Assembly: GCA_947177315.1 (NCBI GenBank)
Contig: CAMWTX010000065.1
Coordinates: 1 to 7,964 of the forward strand
Origin: an uncultured Bacteroidales bacterium
GTDB lineage: Bacteria; Bacteroidota; Bacteroidia; Bacteroidales; P3
Reading direction: 5' to 3'
DNA length: 7,964 nucleotides
The position numbers were made by a program, and so were the translations under genes. This document shows positions 1 to 5,717 of the stretch, one piece after another (position 1 is the first letter of the stretch; each line of letters opens with the position of its first letter). The notes under the pieces were generated by a model. That model ran no database searches and was not told where the DNA came from. It saw only the letters and a program-made list of their open reading frames with translations.

Positions 1-37
1 ATCTGATATACAGCAAAAACATTGTGTTTTTGAAAAA

Positions 38-92
38 TGGGATTTTTTGGGTCTAAAAGGAAAATTTATGAACAAAATGGGAGAACGAGGGA
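38..92 (+). promoter_or_regulatory. Probable MraZ operator: TGGGN-like boxes at 10-bp spacing
   Basis: Boxes fall on an exact 10-bp grid: TGGGA 38-42, TGGGT 48-52, AGGAA 58-62, ATGAA 68-72 (very weak), TGGGA 78-82 and AGGGA 88-92, each separated by 5 nt. The two stronger pairs (38/48 and 78/88) are 40 bp apart. AAAATGGGA occurs at 34-42 and again at 74-82. E. coli MraZ is known to bind TGGGN direct repeats separated by 5-nt spacers upstream of mraZ, so the layout matches the family's operator. All boxes would lie on one face of the helix. Boxes 78 and 88 cover the -33 region and the spacer of the -7 element at 102-109, so bound MraZ should block RNA polymerase (inference). The first gene downstream encodes MraZ, which fits autoregulation. 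Confidence 0.7.
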
Positions 93-101
93 TTTTATAT
101 C

Positions 102-109
102 TACTTTTG
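102..109 (+). promoter_or_regulatory. Candidate Bacteroidota -7 promoter element of the dcw operon
   Basis: TACTTTTG matches the Bacteroidota -7 consensus TAnnTTTG at every fixed position. It would place the transcript start near 113-117, giving a leader of about 35-40 nt before the mraZ ATG. No TTTG-type -33 element stands at the expected distance; that place is taken by the TGGGA box at 78-82. A one-mismatch alternative (TGTTTTTG, 25-32) would put the box array downstream of the start site instead. Confidence 0.5.
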
Positions 110-114
110 CCAAG

Positions 115-143
115 GTGAAAGGCGAAACGAAAAATCCTTTCAC
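115..143 (+). promoter_or_regulatory. Leader hairpin just upstream of mraZ
   Basis: GTGAAAGG (115-122) is exactly complementary to CCTTTCAC (136-143), giving an 8-bp stem with a 13-nt A-rich loop. It ends 8 nt before the mraZ ATG. If the -7 element at 102-109 is used, the transcript would start almost at the base of this stem, so it could be a 5'-terminal stabilising hairpin or affect mraZ translation. There is no U-tract, so it is not a terminator. A stem this short can arise by chance. Confidence 0.4.
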
Positions 144-151
144 AAAGCGTT

Positions 152-613
152 ATGGCCATTTTAGTAGGAAAAGAGTTCTGTAAAGTAGATGCCGGAGGCC
201 GGTTCAAGTTTCCTTCCGCCATGAAAAAGGCGTTGGGGGCTTGTGTGGATGAAGGCTTCGTTATCAAGGAGAGCATTTTCGATGCCTGCCTGGAGCTCTA
301 TCCGCGTGCCGAATTCGAAAAGGAAATCGAAACCAAGGTGGCCAAGCTCAATCACTACAATCCGCAGGACAGACTGTTGATTCGCAAACTTTCGGAAGGC
401 AATCCGGTGTCGCTCGACAACAACGACCGCTTGCTCATTCCCATGGATCTGAAAAAAATCAAGAATATCGACAAGGATATTGTGCTTATTTCGAAAATCA
501 ACATTATCGAAATATGGGATGTCGATACCTATAACAAGATGAACGAGGCGCAGTTCGATTTCGCGAAAATGGCGGCCGAACGTTTGGGTCAGATCGATAC
601 GCAAGAAATATAG
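152..613 (+). CDS. mraZ: MraZ, transcriptional regulator of the division and cell wall operon
   Basis: The 153-residue product has the usual MraZ length and its two-repeat AbrB-like architecture. The first repeat holds VDAGGRFKFP (residues 12-21) and the second LDNNDRLLIP (88-97). Both keep the DxxxR signature used for DNA contact, although the second has DR where GR is usual. MraZ proteins form ring-shaped oligomers that bind repeated boxes upstream of their own gene and regulate the dcw cluster. The box array at 38-92 supports that role here. The ATG at 152 gives an N-terminus that begins directly with the first fold strand, and no good Shine-Dalgarno sequence precedes it, which is common in Bacteroidota. 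It is first in the operon, 11 bp before rsmH. Repressor rather than activator action is inferred from box placement over the promoter. Confidence 0.95.
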   Translation: MAILVGKEFCKVDAGGRFKFPSAMKKALGACVDEGFVIKESIFDACLELYPRAEFEKEIETKVAKLNHYNPQDRLLIRKLSEGNPVSLDNNDRLLIPMDLKKIKNIDKDIVLISKINIIEIWDVDTYNKMNEAQFDFAKMAAERLGQIDTQEI

Positions 614-616
614 GAG
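612..616 (+). promoter_or_regulatory. Ribosome binding site of rsmH, overlapping the mraZ stop
   Basis: AGGAG begins inside the mraZ TAG stop codon and lies 8 nt before the ATG at 625. Another ATG at 620 is only 3 nt from this motif and opens an out-of-frame run that stops at 668-670, so 625 is preferred. The overlap suggests translational coupling of mraZ and rsmH. Confidence 0.6.
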
Positions 617-624
617 CTCATGCC

Positions 625-1548
625 ATGTGTAACGACTATCATGACCCGGTTTTGTTGCGCGAAACGATAGAGGGGCTTCATCTTATTCCCGACGGAACTT
701 ACGTGGATGTTACTTTTGGCGGTGGCGGCCATTCCCGCCGCATCCTTTCGCAATTGGGCGAAAACGGGCGGCTCTTTGCCTTTGACCGCGACCCGGATGC
801 CTTGCAACGCGCCTCCGAAGACCCTGTTTTTAAGGAAGACAGCCGCTTTACGCTTATCGGAGAGAATTTCCGTTACCTCAAGAATCATCTTCGTTTTTAC
901 AGAGCTGTGCCCGTAAACGGCATTTTGGCGGATCTGGGTGTTTCTTCCCACCAGTTCGATACCCCGCAGCGCGGTTTCTCCATCCGTACCGACGGTCCTT
1001 TGGATATGCGCATGGATCAAGAGGGAGAGCTTACGGCGGCCATTGTGCTCAACACTTATGCCCCGGAACGCCTGGCTGACGTTTTTTTCCGTTTCGGCGA
1101 GATACCCTTTGCCCGCCGTCTGGCGTTTGAAGTGGAAAAGGCCCGTGCTGAAGCGGCGTTTCAGAACACCGCCCAGGCCGTGGATTTCTTTCGGAAGTTC
1201 GCTCCGCGCGGCAAGGAAAACAAGTTTTTGGCGATGGTGTTCCAAGCCTTGCGCATTGAGGTGAACGGCGAGATGGAGAATCTGCAGGAATTTCTCAGGC
1301 AGAGCCTCGACGTTCTTGCTCCCGGAGGCCGCTTGGCGGTGATTTCCTACCATTCGTTAGAAGACCGGATGGTAAAGAACTTTATGCGTTCAGGCAATCT
1401 GCAAGGGCAGATAGAGAAAGATTTTTACGGCAACAACCTTTCGCCTTTCGAAGCCGTTACCCGCAAGGCCGTGGTTCCCTCGGAAGAAGAAACGGAGCGT
1501 AATCCGCGTTCACGCAGCGCCAGGTTGCGGGTGGCGCAGAAAAAGTAG
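625..1548 (+). CDS. rsmH: RsmH (MraW), 16S rRNA cytosine-1402 N4-methyltransferase
   Basis: This cytoplasmic enzyme uses S-adenosylmethionine to methylate N4 of C1402 in the decoding centre of 16S rRNA. The 307-residue length is normal for the family. Visible signatures, in order, are DVTFGGGGHS (residues 28-37, SAM-binding glycine-rich loop), FDRDPDA (53-59, acidic end of the second strand), DLGVSSHQFD (103-112), RGFS (116-119), PLDMRMD (125-131), QALRIEVN (207-214), SYHSLEDR (241-248) and the basic tail NPRSRSARLR (293-302). The stretch from about 135 to 205 is the helical recognition insert typical of the family. No key motif is missing. It follows mraZ by 11 bp and precedes ftsL by 9 bp, the standard dcw position. 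Identification is secure; the methylated position is known from the family. Confidence 0.97.
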   Translation: MCNDYHDPVLLRETIEGLHLIPDGTYVDVTFGGGGHSRRILSQLGENGRLFAFDRDPDALQRASEDPVFKEDSRFTLIGENFRYLKNHLRFYRAVPVNGILADLGVSSHQFDTPQRGFSIRTDGPLDMRMDQEGELTAAIVLNTYAPERLADVFFRFGEIPFARRLAFEVEKARAEAAFQNTAQAVDFFRKFAPRGKENKFLAMVFQALRIEVNGEMENLQEFLRQSLDVLAPGGRLAVISYHSLEDRMVKNFMRSGNLQGQIEKDFYGNNLSPFEAVTRKAVVPSEEETERNPRSRSARLRVAQKK

Positions 1549-1552
1549 GAGG
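1547..1552 (+). promoter_or_regulatory. Strong Shine-Dalgarno of ftsL, overlapping the rsmH stop
   Basis: AGGAGG, a perfect anti-Shine-Dalgarno match, begins within the rsmH TAG stop and lies 5 nt before the ftsL ATG at 1558. It fixes the ftsL start and suggests stop-start coupling. Such strong motifs are uncommon in Bacteroidota. Confidence 0.65.
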
Positions 1553-1557
1553 CGGAT

Positions 1558-2052
1558 ATGGGAAAGAACCGGATAAAACCCAAACCGATAGTGCAGGATC
1601 CGCTGCCCGAGCCCGAATTGGTTATGGAGTTCGAGGGCAGGAAGCCTGAAAAGGAAGAGAAAGAAGAGCAACAGCCCGACGAAGCGGAATTGCAGCGCAG
1701 GGAACAGCGGCGTCTGCGCCGTAAGAAAATCCGTTCGGCATTGGACGGTTCGGTGCTTTTAGACAAAGGCTTGCAGCGGTACGGTTGGTTGGTGCTGTAT
1801 GCCTTTTTCTGGGCGATGCTGCTGATATCGAACAATTATCTGTCGGAATCGGTGGTGCGCGAAAGCTCGATTATAAAAGGAGAACTCAAGGAGTTGCAGT
1901 TCCGGCAGATATCCAGCCAGGCCGAATTGATGCGGCTCAGCCGTCAGTCGTCGGTGGCGGGCAAACTGCAGGGAACGGGCGTAAAGGAATCGGTGGTTCC
2001 TCCCTACAAGATAAAGCAGGCGGAAGAACCGGCGGAACAACCTAAAAAATAA
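1558..2052 (+). CDS. ftsL: FtsL-like bitopic division protein
   Basis: The 164-residue product has a long charged N-terminal segment (about 1-73, with an acidic Glu/Lys/Gln-rich run near 30-45 and an Arg/Lys-rich run at 47-59), one transmembrane helix (about 75-91), a likely coiled coil (about 94-130) and a short periplasmic tail containing PPYKIK (148-153). The stretch LMRLSRQS (124-131) followed by PPYKIK resembles the FtsL-like protein found at this place in Bacteroides-type dcw clusters. FtsL proteins pair with FtsB and FtsQ through the coiled coil and activate the FtsW-FtsI synthase at the septum. FtsL sequences are poorly conserved, so the call rests mainly on topology, the C-terminal signature and its position between rsmH and ftsI. 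The N-terminal cytoplasmic part looks longer than in Bacteroides homologues as I recall them. It ends 10 bp before ftsI. Confidence 0.85.
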   Translation: MGKNRIKPKPIVQDPLPEPELVMEFEGRKPEKEEKEEQQPDEAELQRREQRRLRRKKIRSALDGSVLLDKGLQRYGWLVLYAFFWAMLLISNNYLSESVVRESSIIKGELKELQFRQISSQAELMRLSRQSSVAGKLQGTGVKESVVPPYKIKQAEEPAEQPKK

Positions 2053-2055
2053 GGA
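2051..2055 (+). promoter_or_regulatory. Ribosome binding site supporting the GTG start of ftsI
   Basis: AAGGA overlaps the ftsL TAA stop and lies 7 nt before the GTG at 2063. The first in-frame ATG (2177) comes after the transmembrane segment and would remove the membrane anchor, so GTG is the better start. An AAGGACA sequence also precedes mraY (5707-5713). Confidence 0.55.
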
Positions 2056-2062
2056 CAGGCCA

Positions 2063-4180
2063 GTGGGCAAAGACAAGGCAAATACAGCCCCGTCTGAAAA
2101 GAAAACGGGCTTTTGGTGGAAGGTATATATCGTGTATGCCTTGCTGCTGGTTTTTGCCGTGGCGATTGTTGTCCGTATGAGCCAGGTGATTTTTGTGGAG
2201 GGTTCGGACCTGCTTGCCAAGTCGGACCGCCAGAGCCTTCGCTACGAAAAGACACCTGCCGTAAGGGGCAATATCTATTCTTCCGACCATTCTCTGCTGG
2301 CGGTATCGGTGCCTTATTTCACGCTGCGCATGGACATGCATCCGAGCGTGGTCTGCGCAGACACTTTCAACAATAATCTGCGGGCTCTTTGCGACAGTCT
2401 GCACGCGATGTATCCCGAAAAAAGCAGCGATGCCTGGCGCAGGGATCTGTGGAACGCGCGCCGCGAACAGAAGCGCAACTACCTTTTGCGCAAAGACGTC
2501 ACCTATGCCGAACTGAGCCGTATCCGCACCTTTCCCATCCTCAAAAAAGGGCAGTTCAGGGGCGGTTTCGTGGTGGAGGAAAAAGAAAAGCGGGTGCATC
2601 CGAACGGCTTGCTGGCCTATCGCACGATAGGCTATTACAATCCGGAGAGCGGCGCGGGCGTGGGCTTGGAATCCGCCTATCAGAAGGAATTGTGCGGCGT
2701 CAACGGCAGACGCTTGGAGCAGAAGGTATCGAACGGTGTGTGGCGGCCGGTGTATAACTCCGACGCGGTGCAGGCCGAGAACGGAAAAGACTTGGTGACC
2801 ACCATCGACATACGCATACAGGACGTGGCTGAATCGGCGCTGCGCGAGTGCATGGAGCTCAACGAGGCCGAACATGGCTGCGTGGTGCTGATGGAGGTAA
2901 AGACGGGCAAGGTGGTTTCTATCGCCAACCTGCGCAAGGAAAAGGACGGCACCTATAACGAAAGCATGAACTACGCGGTGGGCGAGGCGGTGGAACCGGG
3001 TTCCACGTTCAAGCTGGCTTCCACGATTGCCATTCTGGAAGAAAGCCATTGCTCGCCTTCGGTAATCGTGCCCACCGGGGAGATGCAGTTCTACAACCGC
3101 TGGATGAAAGACTCCCACAAGGGCGGCTGGGGAAACCTGAGCCTGCAGGAGGCTTTTGAAAAGTCTTCGAACGTGGGGATTTCCTATCTGGCCAACGAGG
3201 TGTTCCATAAAAAGCAGGCGCGTTTTGTGGAATATTTCAAGAAGATGAGATTGGACAAGCCGCTGGGCGTGGAGATAGCCGGGGAGGGGATGCCGTATAT
3301 CAAGGACCCGTCCGACAAGACTTGGTCGGGGGTTTCGCTGCCGTGGATGTCGATTGGCTATGAGTTGCGGCTTACGCCCTTGCAGATATTGGCGCTCTAC
3401 AATGCGGTGGCTAACGACGGCAAGCTGATGAAGCCGCTTTTTGTGAGCGAGATAAGGCAGGGCGACGCGGTGGTTAAGAAAATGGAACCGCAGGTGTTGG
3501 TGGATAAGATCTGCAGCAAGGAAACCTTGGGCAAGATAAAGACCATGCTCGAAGGCGTGGTGGAAAACGGAACGGGTACCTGCATGAAGAACCCTCTGTA
3601 CAAGGTGGCCGCCAAAACGGGTACGGCGCAGATGAACTATGGCAAAAGGGGAAGCGAGAAGATGACCTACCGGGCTTCGATTACCGGTTATTTCCCGGCC
3701 GACAATCCGCGCTATTCGTGCATCGTGATGATCACCAATCCGCAGAAGAACCGCATCTATGGCGGTGCGGTGGCGGGCCCTGTGTTTAAGGATATTGCCG
3801 ACAAGGTGTATGCCACGCTCATGAAAGGCGGTTTGCAAACCGAAGGTTTGCCGCCGGAGGCAGCCGGCGCGCCGGCTGCCTCCGGTTACGCCGCCGATAT
3901 CGCCACGGTGTTTGCGCATGTGGGCTTGTCCGACCCTGGGCTGGAGCCTACGGTGTTCGTTAAGTCGCGGGGCGGCGTGAACCGCCCGGTAGAGTTGGCG
4001 CTCATCAAAGACGTTGTGCCCGATGTAAGGGGGCTTGGTATGCGCGATGCGGTGTATCTGTTGGAAAAATACGGCCTGAAGGTGCGTGTGAGCGGCAAAG
4101 GAAAGGTGAGGAGCCAGGAACCGGCGGCAGGCACGGCCTGCAGCAGGGGGCAGCAGGTATTTTTGGAATTGGCAGGATAA
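2063..4180 (+). CDS. ftsI: FtsI (PBP3), septal peptidoglycan transpeptidase with one PASTA domain
   Basis: This class B penicillin-binding protein crosslinks peptidoglycan stem peptides at the septum, working with the glycosyltransferase FtsW. The 705 residues comprise a short cytoplasmic tail, one transmembrane helix (about 19-38), a dimerisation/pedestal region (about 60-230, with the typical TPAVRGNIY start at 64-72), a transpeptidase domain (about 245-585) and a C-terminal PASTA domain (about 649-704). The catalytic motifs are intact: STFK (314-317, nucleophile Ser314), SSN (368-370) and KTGT (518-521). An Ala/Gly/Pro-rich linker (about 596-612) between the transpeptidase and PASTA parts is encoded by a perfect 32-bp palindrome. 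The start is GTG, set by an AAGGA motif and by the need to keep the membrane anchor. It sits between ftsL (10 bp) and murE (6 bp). The role in division rather than elongation is inferred from the dcw context. Confidence 0.96.
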   Translation: MGKDKANTAPSEKKTGFWWKVYIVYALLLVFAVAIVVRMSQVIFVEGSDLLAKSDRQSLRYEKTPAVRGNIYSSDHSLLAVSVPYFTLRMDMHPSVVCADTFNNNLRALCDSLHAMYPEKSSDAWRRDLWNARREQKRNYLLRKDVTYAELSRIRTFPILKKGQFRGGFVVEEKEKRVHPNGLLAYRTIGYYNPESGAGVGLESAYQKELCGVNGRRLEQKVSNGVWRPVYNSDAVQAENGKDLVTTIDIRIQDVAESALRECMELNEAEHGCVVLMEVKTGKVVSIANLRKEKDGTYNESMNYAVGEAVEPGSTFKLASTIAILEESHCSPSVIVPTGEMQFYNRWMKDSHKGGWGNLSLQEAFEKSSNVGISYLANEVFHKKQARFVEYFKKMRLDKPLGVEIAGEGMPYIKDPSDKTWSGVSLPWMSIGYELRLTPLQILALYNAVANDGKLMKPLFVSEIRQGDAVVKKMEPQVLVDKICSKETLGKIKTMLEGVVENGTGTCMKNPLYKVAAKTGTAQMNYGKRGSEKMTYRASITGYFPADNPRYSCIVMITNPQKNRIYGGAVAGPVFKDIADKVYATLMKGGLQTEGLPPEAAGAPAASGYAADIATVFAHVGLSDPGLEPTVFVKSRGGVNRPVELALIKDVVPDVRGLGMRDAVYLLEKYGLKVRVSGKGKVRSQEPAAGTACSRGQQVFLELAG
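3854..3885. repeat. Perfect 32-bp palindrome inside ftsI
   Basis: CCGGAGGCAGCCGGCG (3854-3869) is followed directly by its reverse complement CGCCGGCTGCCTCCGG (3870-3885). All 16 pairs match and nothing separates the arms. In RNA it would fold as a stem of about 14 pairs with a GCGC tetraloop, almost all G-C. It begins exactly on codon 598 and is read as an Ala/Gly/Pro-rich stretch in the linker between the transpeptidase and PASTA domains. No T-tract follows, so it is not an intrinsic terminator. It could be a small inserted palindromic element, an mRNA pause or processing hairpin, or a product of G+C-rich alanine codons. Only one copy was seen in the window. Confidence 0.9.
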
Positions 4181-4186
4181 CATAAG

Positions 4187-5701
4187 ATGAAAAAAGGAAA
4201 TATCACATTGAAGGCCTTGTTGGCCGAATGTACCCCGGCTCAAACGGGGGCATGGAACGCAAGCGGTCCGTTAGACAGGGAAGTGTGCGGTCTGGCGCAG
4301 GATTCGCGCGCCGTGGCTCCCGGTTTTGTGTTCTTCGCCATCGAAGGCACGGCGGTTGACGGGCACGATTATATCCAAAAGGCCATTGAATCGGGCGCGG
4401 TGGCGGTGGTCTGCCAAAAGATGCCCGAATCGGTTCAGCCGGAGGTTACCTATATCCAGACTCAGGACAGCAGCCTGCTGATGGGCTATATGGCATCGGC
4501 CTTCTATGGGCATCCCTCGCGTCAGCTGCAATTGGTGGGCATTACGGGCACCAATGGAAAAACCACAACGGTTACGCTCCTCTACCGCCTGTTCCGTCTG
4601 CTGGGTTATAAGGCCGGTTTGCTTTCGACGATAGAGAACCGTATCGACAACCAGGTGGTTCCCAGCACCCACACTACCGGCGATTCTCTGGAAATAAACG
4701 CGCTCCTGCGCCGCATGGTGGACGAAGGTTGCGACTACGCCTTTATGGAAGTGAGTTCCCACGCGGTGGTGCAGAACCGTATCGCGGGCCTGTGTTTCAA
4801 GGGCGGCATCTTCAGCAATATCACGCGCGACCATTTGGATTACCACAAGACTTTCGAGGCTTACATCAAGGCCAAGAAAGCGTTTTTTGACCGTTTGCCG
4901 GCCACGGCCTTTGCCCTTGTGAACGTGGATGACCGCAACGGGGAGGTGATGCTGCAGAATACCGAGGCGCTCCGCCGCACGTATTCGTTGCGTTCTCCGG
5001 CCGATTTCAATGTAAAGGTGCTTGAGAATTCTTTGGCGGGATTGCAGCTGGAGATGGACGGCATTGAAGTATGTATGCAGTTGGTGGGTCGGTTCAACGC
5101 CTACAACCTTACCGCCATCTATGCCTGCGCCCTGTTGCTGGGCATGGAGAGAACCGAGGTGTTGCGCGCCATGAGCTGCCTTACCGAAGCGCCGGGGCGT
5201 TTTGAGACCTTGAAATCCGTTACCGGAAACAAACTGGGCATTGTGGATTACGCCCACACGCCCGATGCGTTGCAGAACGTGCTTTCTACGATAAACAGCA
5301 TGCGCGATCAGGTGCGGCAGGTGATCTGCGTGGTGGGCTGCGGCGGCAACCGCGATACAGGCAAACGTCCTATCATGGCGCAGATAGCCTGCGATCTGAG
5401 CGACCGCCTTATCGTCACCACCGACAATCCGCGCTTTGAAGAACCGCAAGACATCATAGACCAAATGATGGCGGGGCTTTCGCCCACCCAGCGTGCCAAG
5501 ACGCTCTGCATCGCCGACCGCAAGGAGGCCATCCGCACCGCCTGTGCGTTGGCCGGAGAGAACGATGTGGTGCTGGTGGCGGGCAAAGGCCACGAGAACT
5601 ATCAGGAAGTAAAAGGCGTAAAGCACCATTTCGACGACCGGGAAGTGCTTGCCGAATGCCTCCCTGCCGTATGGAAAAACGAATCGGAAACCGATAGATA
5701 A
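4187..5701 (+). CDS. murE: MurE, UDP-MurNAc-L-Ala-D-Glu:meso-diaminopimelate ligase
   Basis: This cytoplasmic ATP-dependent ligase adds the third residue of the peptidoglycan stem peptide. The 504 residues span the three Mur ligase domains. Domain 1, for UDP-substrate binding, is roughly 1-112 and includes QDSRAVAPGFVFFA at 38-51. The central ATPase has P-loop GTNGKTTT (121-128), TTGD (163-166), EVSSHA (188-193), NITRDHLDYH (211-220), the probable carbamylated lysine Lys230 and GRFNAYN (301-307). The C-terminal domain has DYAHTPD (354-360), DNPR (413-416) and GKGHE (466-470). DNPR is the established signature for meso-diaminopimelate rather than lysine, so the wall is predicted to be of the DAP type. 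All catalytic motifs are present, in contrast to the reduced MurD downstream. It begins 6 bp after ftsI with only a weak ribosome binding site and ends 16 bp before mraY. Confidence 0.97.
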   Translation: MKKGNITLKALLAECTPAQTGAWNASGPLDREVCGLAQDSRAVAPGFVFFAIEGTAVDGHDYIQKAIESGAVAVVCQKMPESVQPEVTYIQTQDSSLLMGYMASAFYGHPSRQLQLVGITGTNGKTTTVTLLYRLFRLLGYKAGLLSTIENRIDNQVVPSTHTTGDSLEINALLRRMVDEGCDYAFMEVSSHAVVQNRIAGLCFKGGIFSNITRDHLDYHKTFEAYIKAKKAFFDRLPATAFALVNVDDRNGEVMLQNTEALRRTYSLRSPADFNVKVLENSLAGLQLEMDGIEVCMQLVGRFNAYNLTAIYACALLLGMERTEVLRAMSCLTEAPGRFETLKSVTGNKLGIVDYAHTPDALQNVLSTINSMRDQVRQVICVVGCGGNRDTGKRPIMAQIACDLSDRLIVTTDNPRFEEPQDIIDQMMAGLSPTQRAKTLCIADRKEAIRTACALAGENDVVLVAGKGHENYQEVKGVKHHFDDREVLAECLPAVWKNESETDR

Positions 5702-5717
5702 TTAAAAAGGACAAGAA

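Noticed and set aside
620..670. ATG at 620 opening a 16-codon frame that overlaps the rsmH start
   Set aside because: It is too close (3 nt) to the AGGAG motif, is very short and does not look like a leader peptide; rsmH starts at 625.
3854..3885. Palindrome in ftsI as an intrinsic transcription terminator
   Set aside because: No T-tract follows and it lies inside an essential reading frame followed by a sensible PASTA domain.
2042..4243. 733-codon open frame on the minus strand opposite ftsI
   Set aside because: It is an antisense shadow of ftsI produced by G+C-rich codon use. The protein is rich in His, Arg and Leu with no recognisable domain, while the + strand frame has all catalytic motifs of FtsI.
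4271..5629. 452-codon minus-strand frame opposite murE
   Set aside because: Same cause: low-complexity His/Arg-rich composition with no motif, lying wholly within the well-supported murE.
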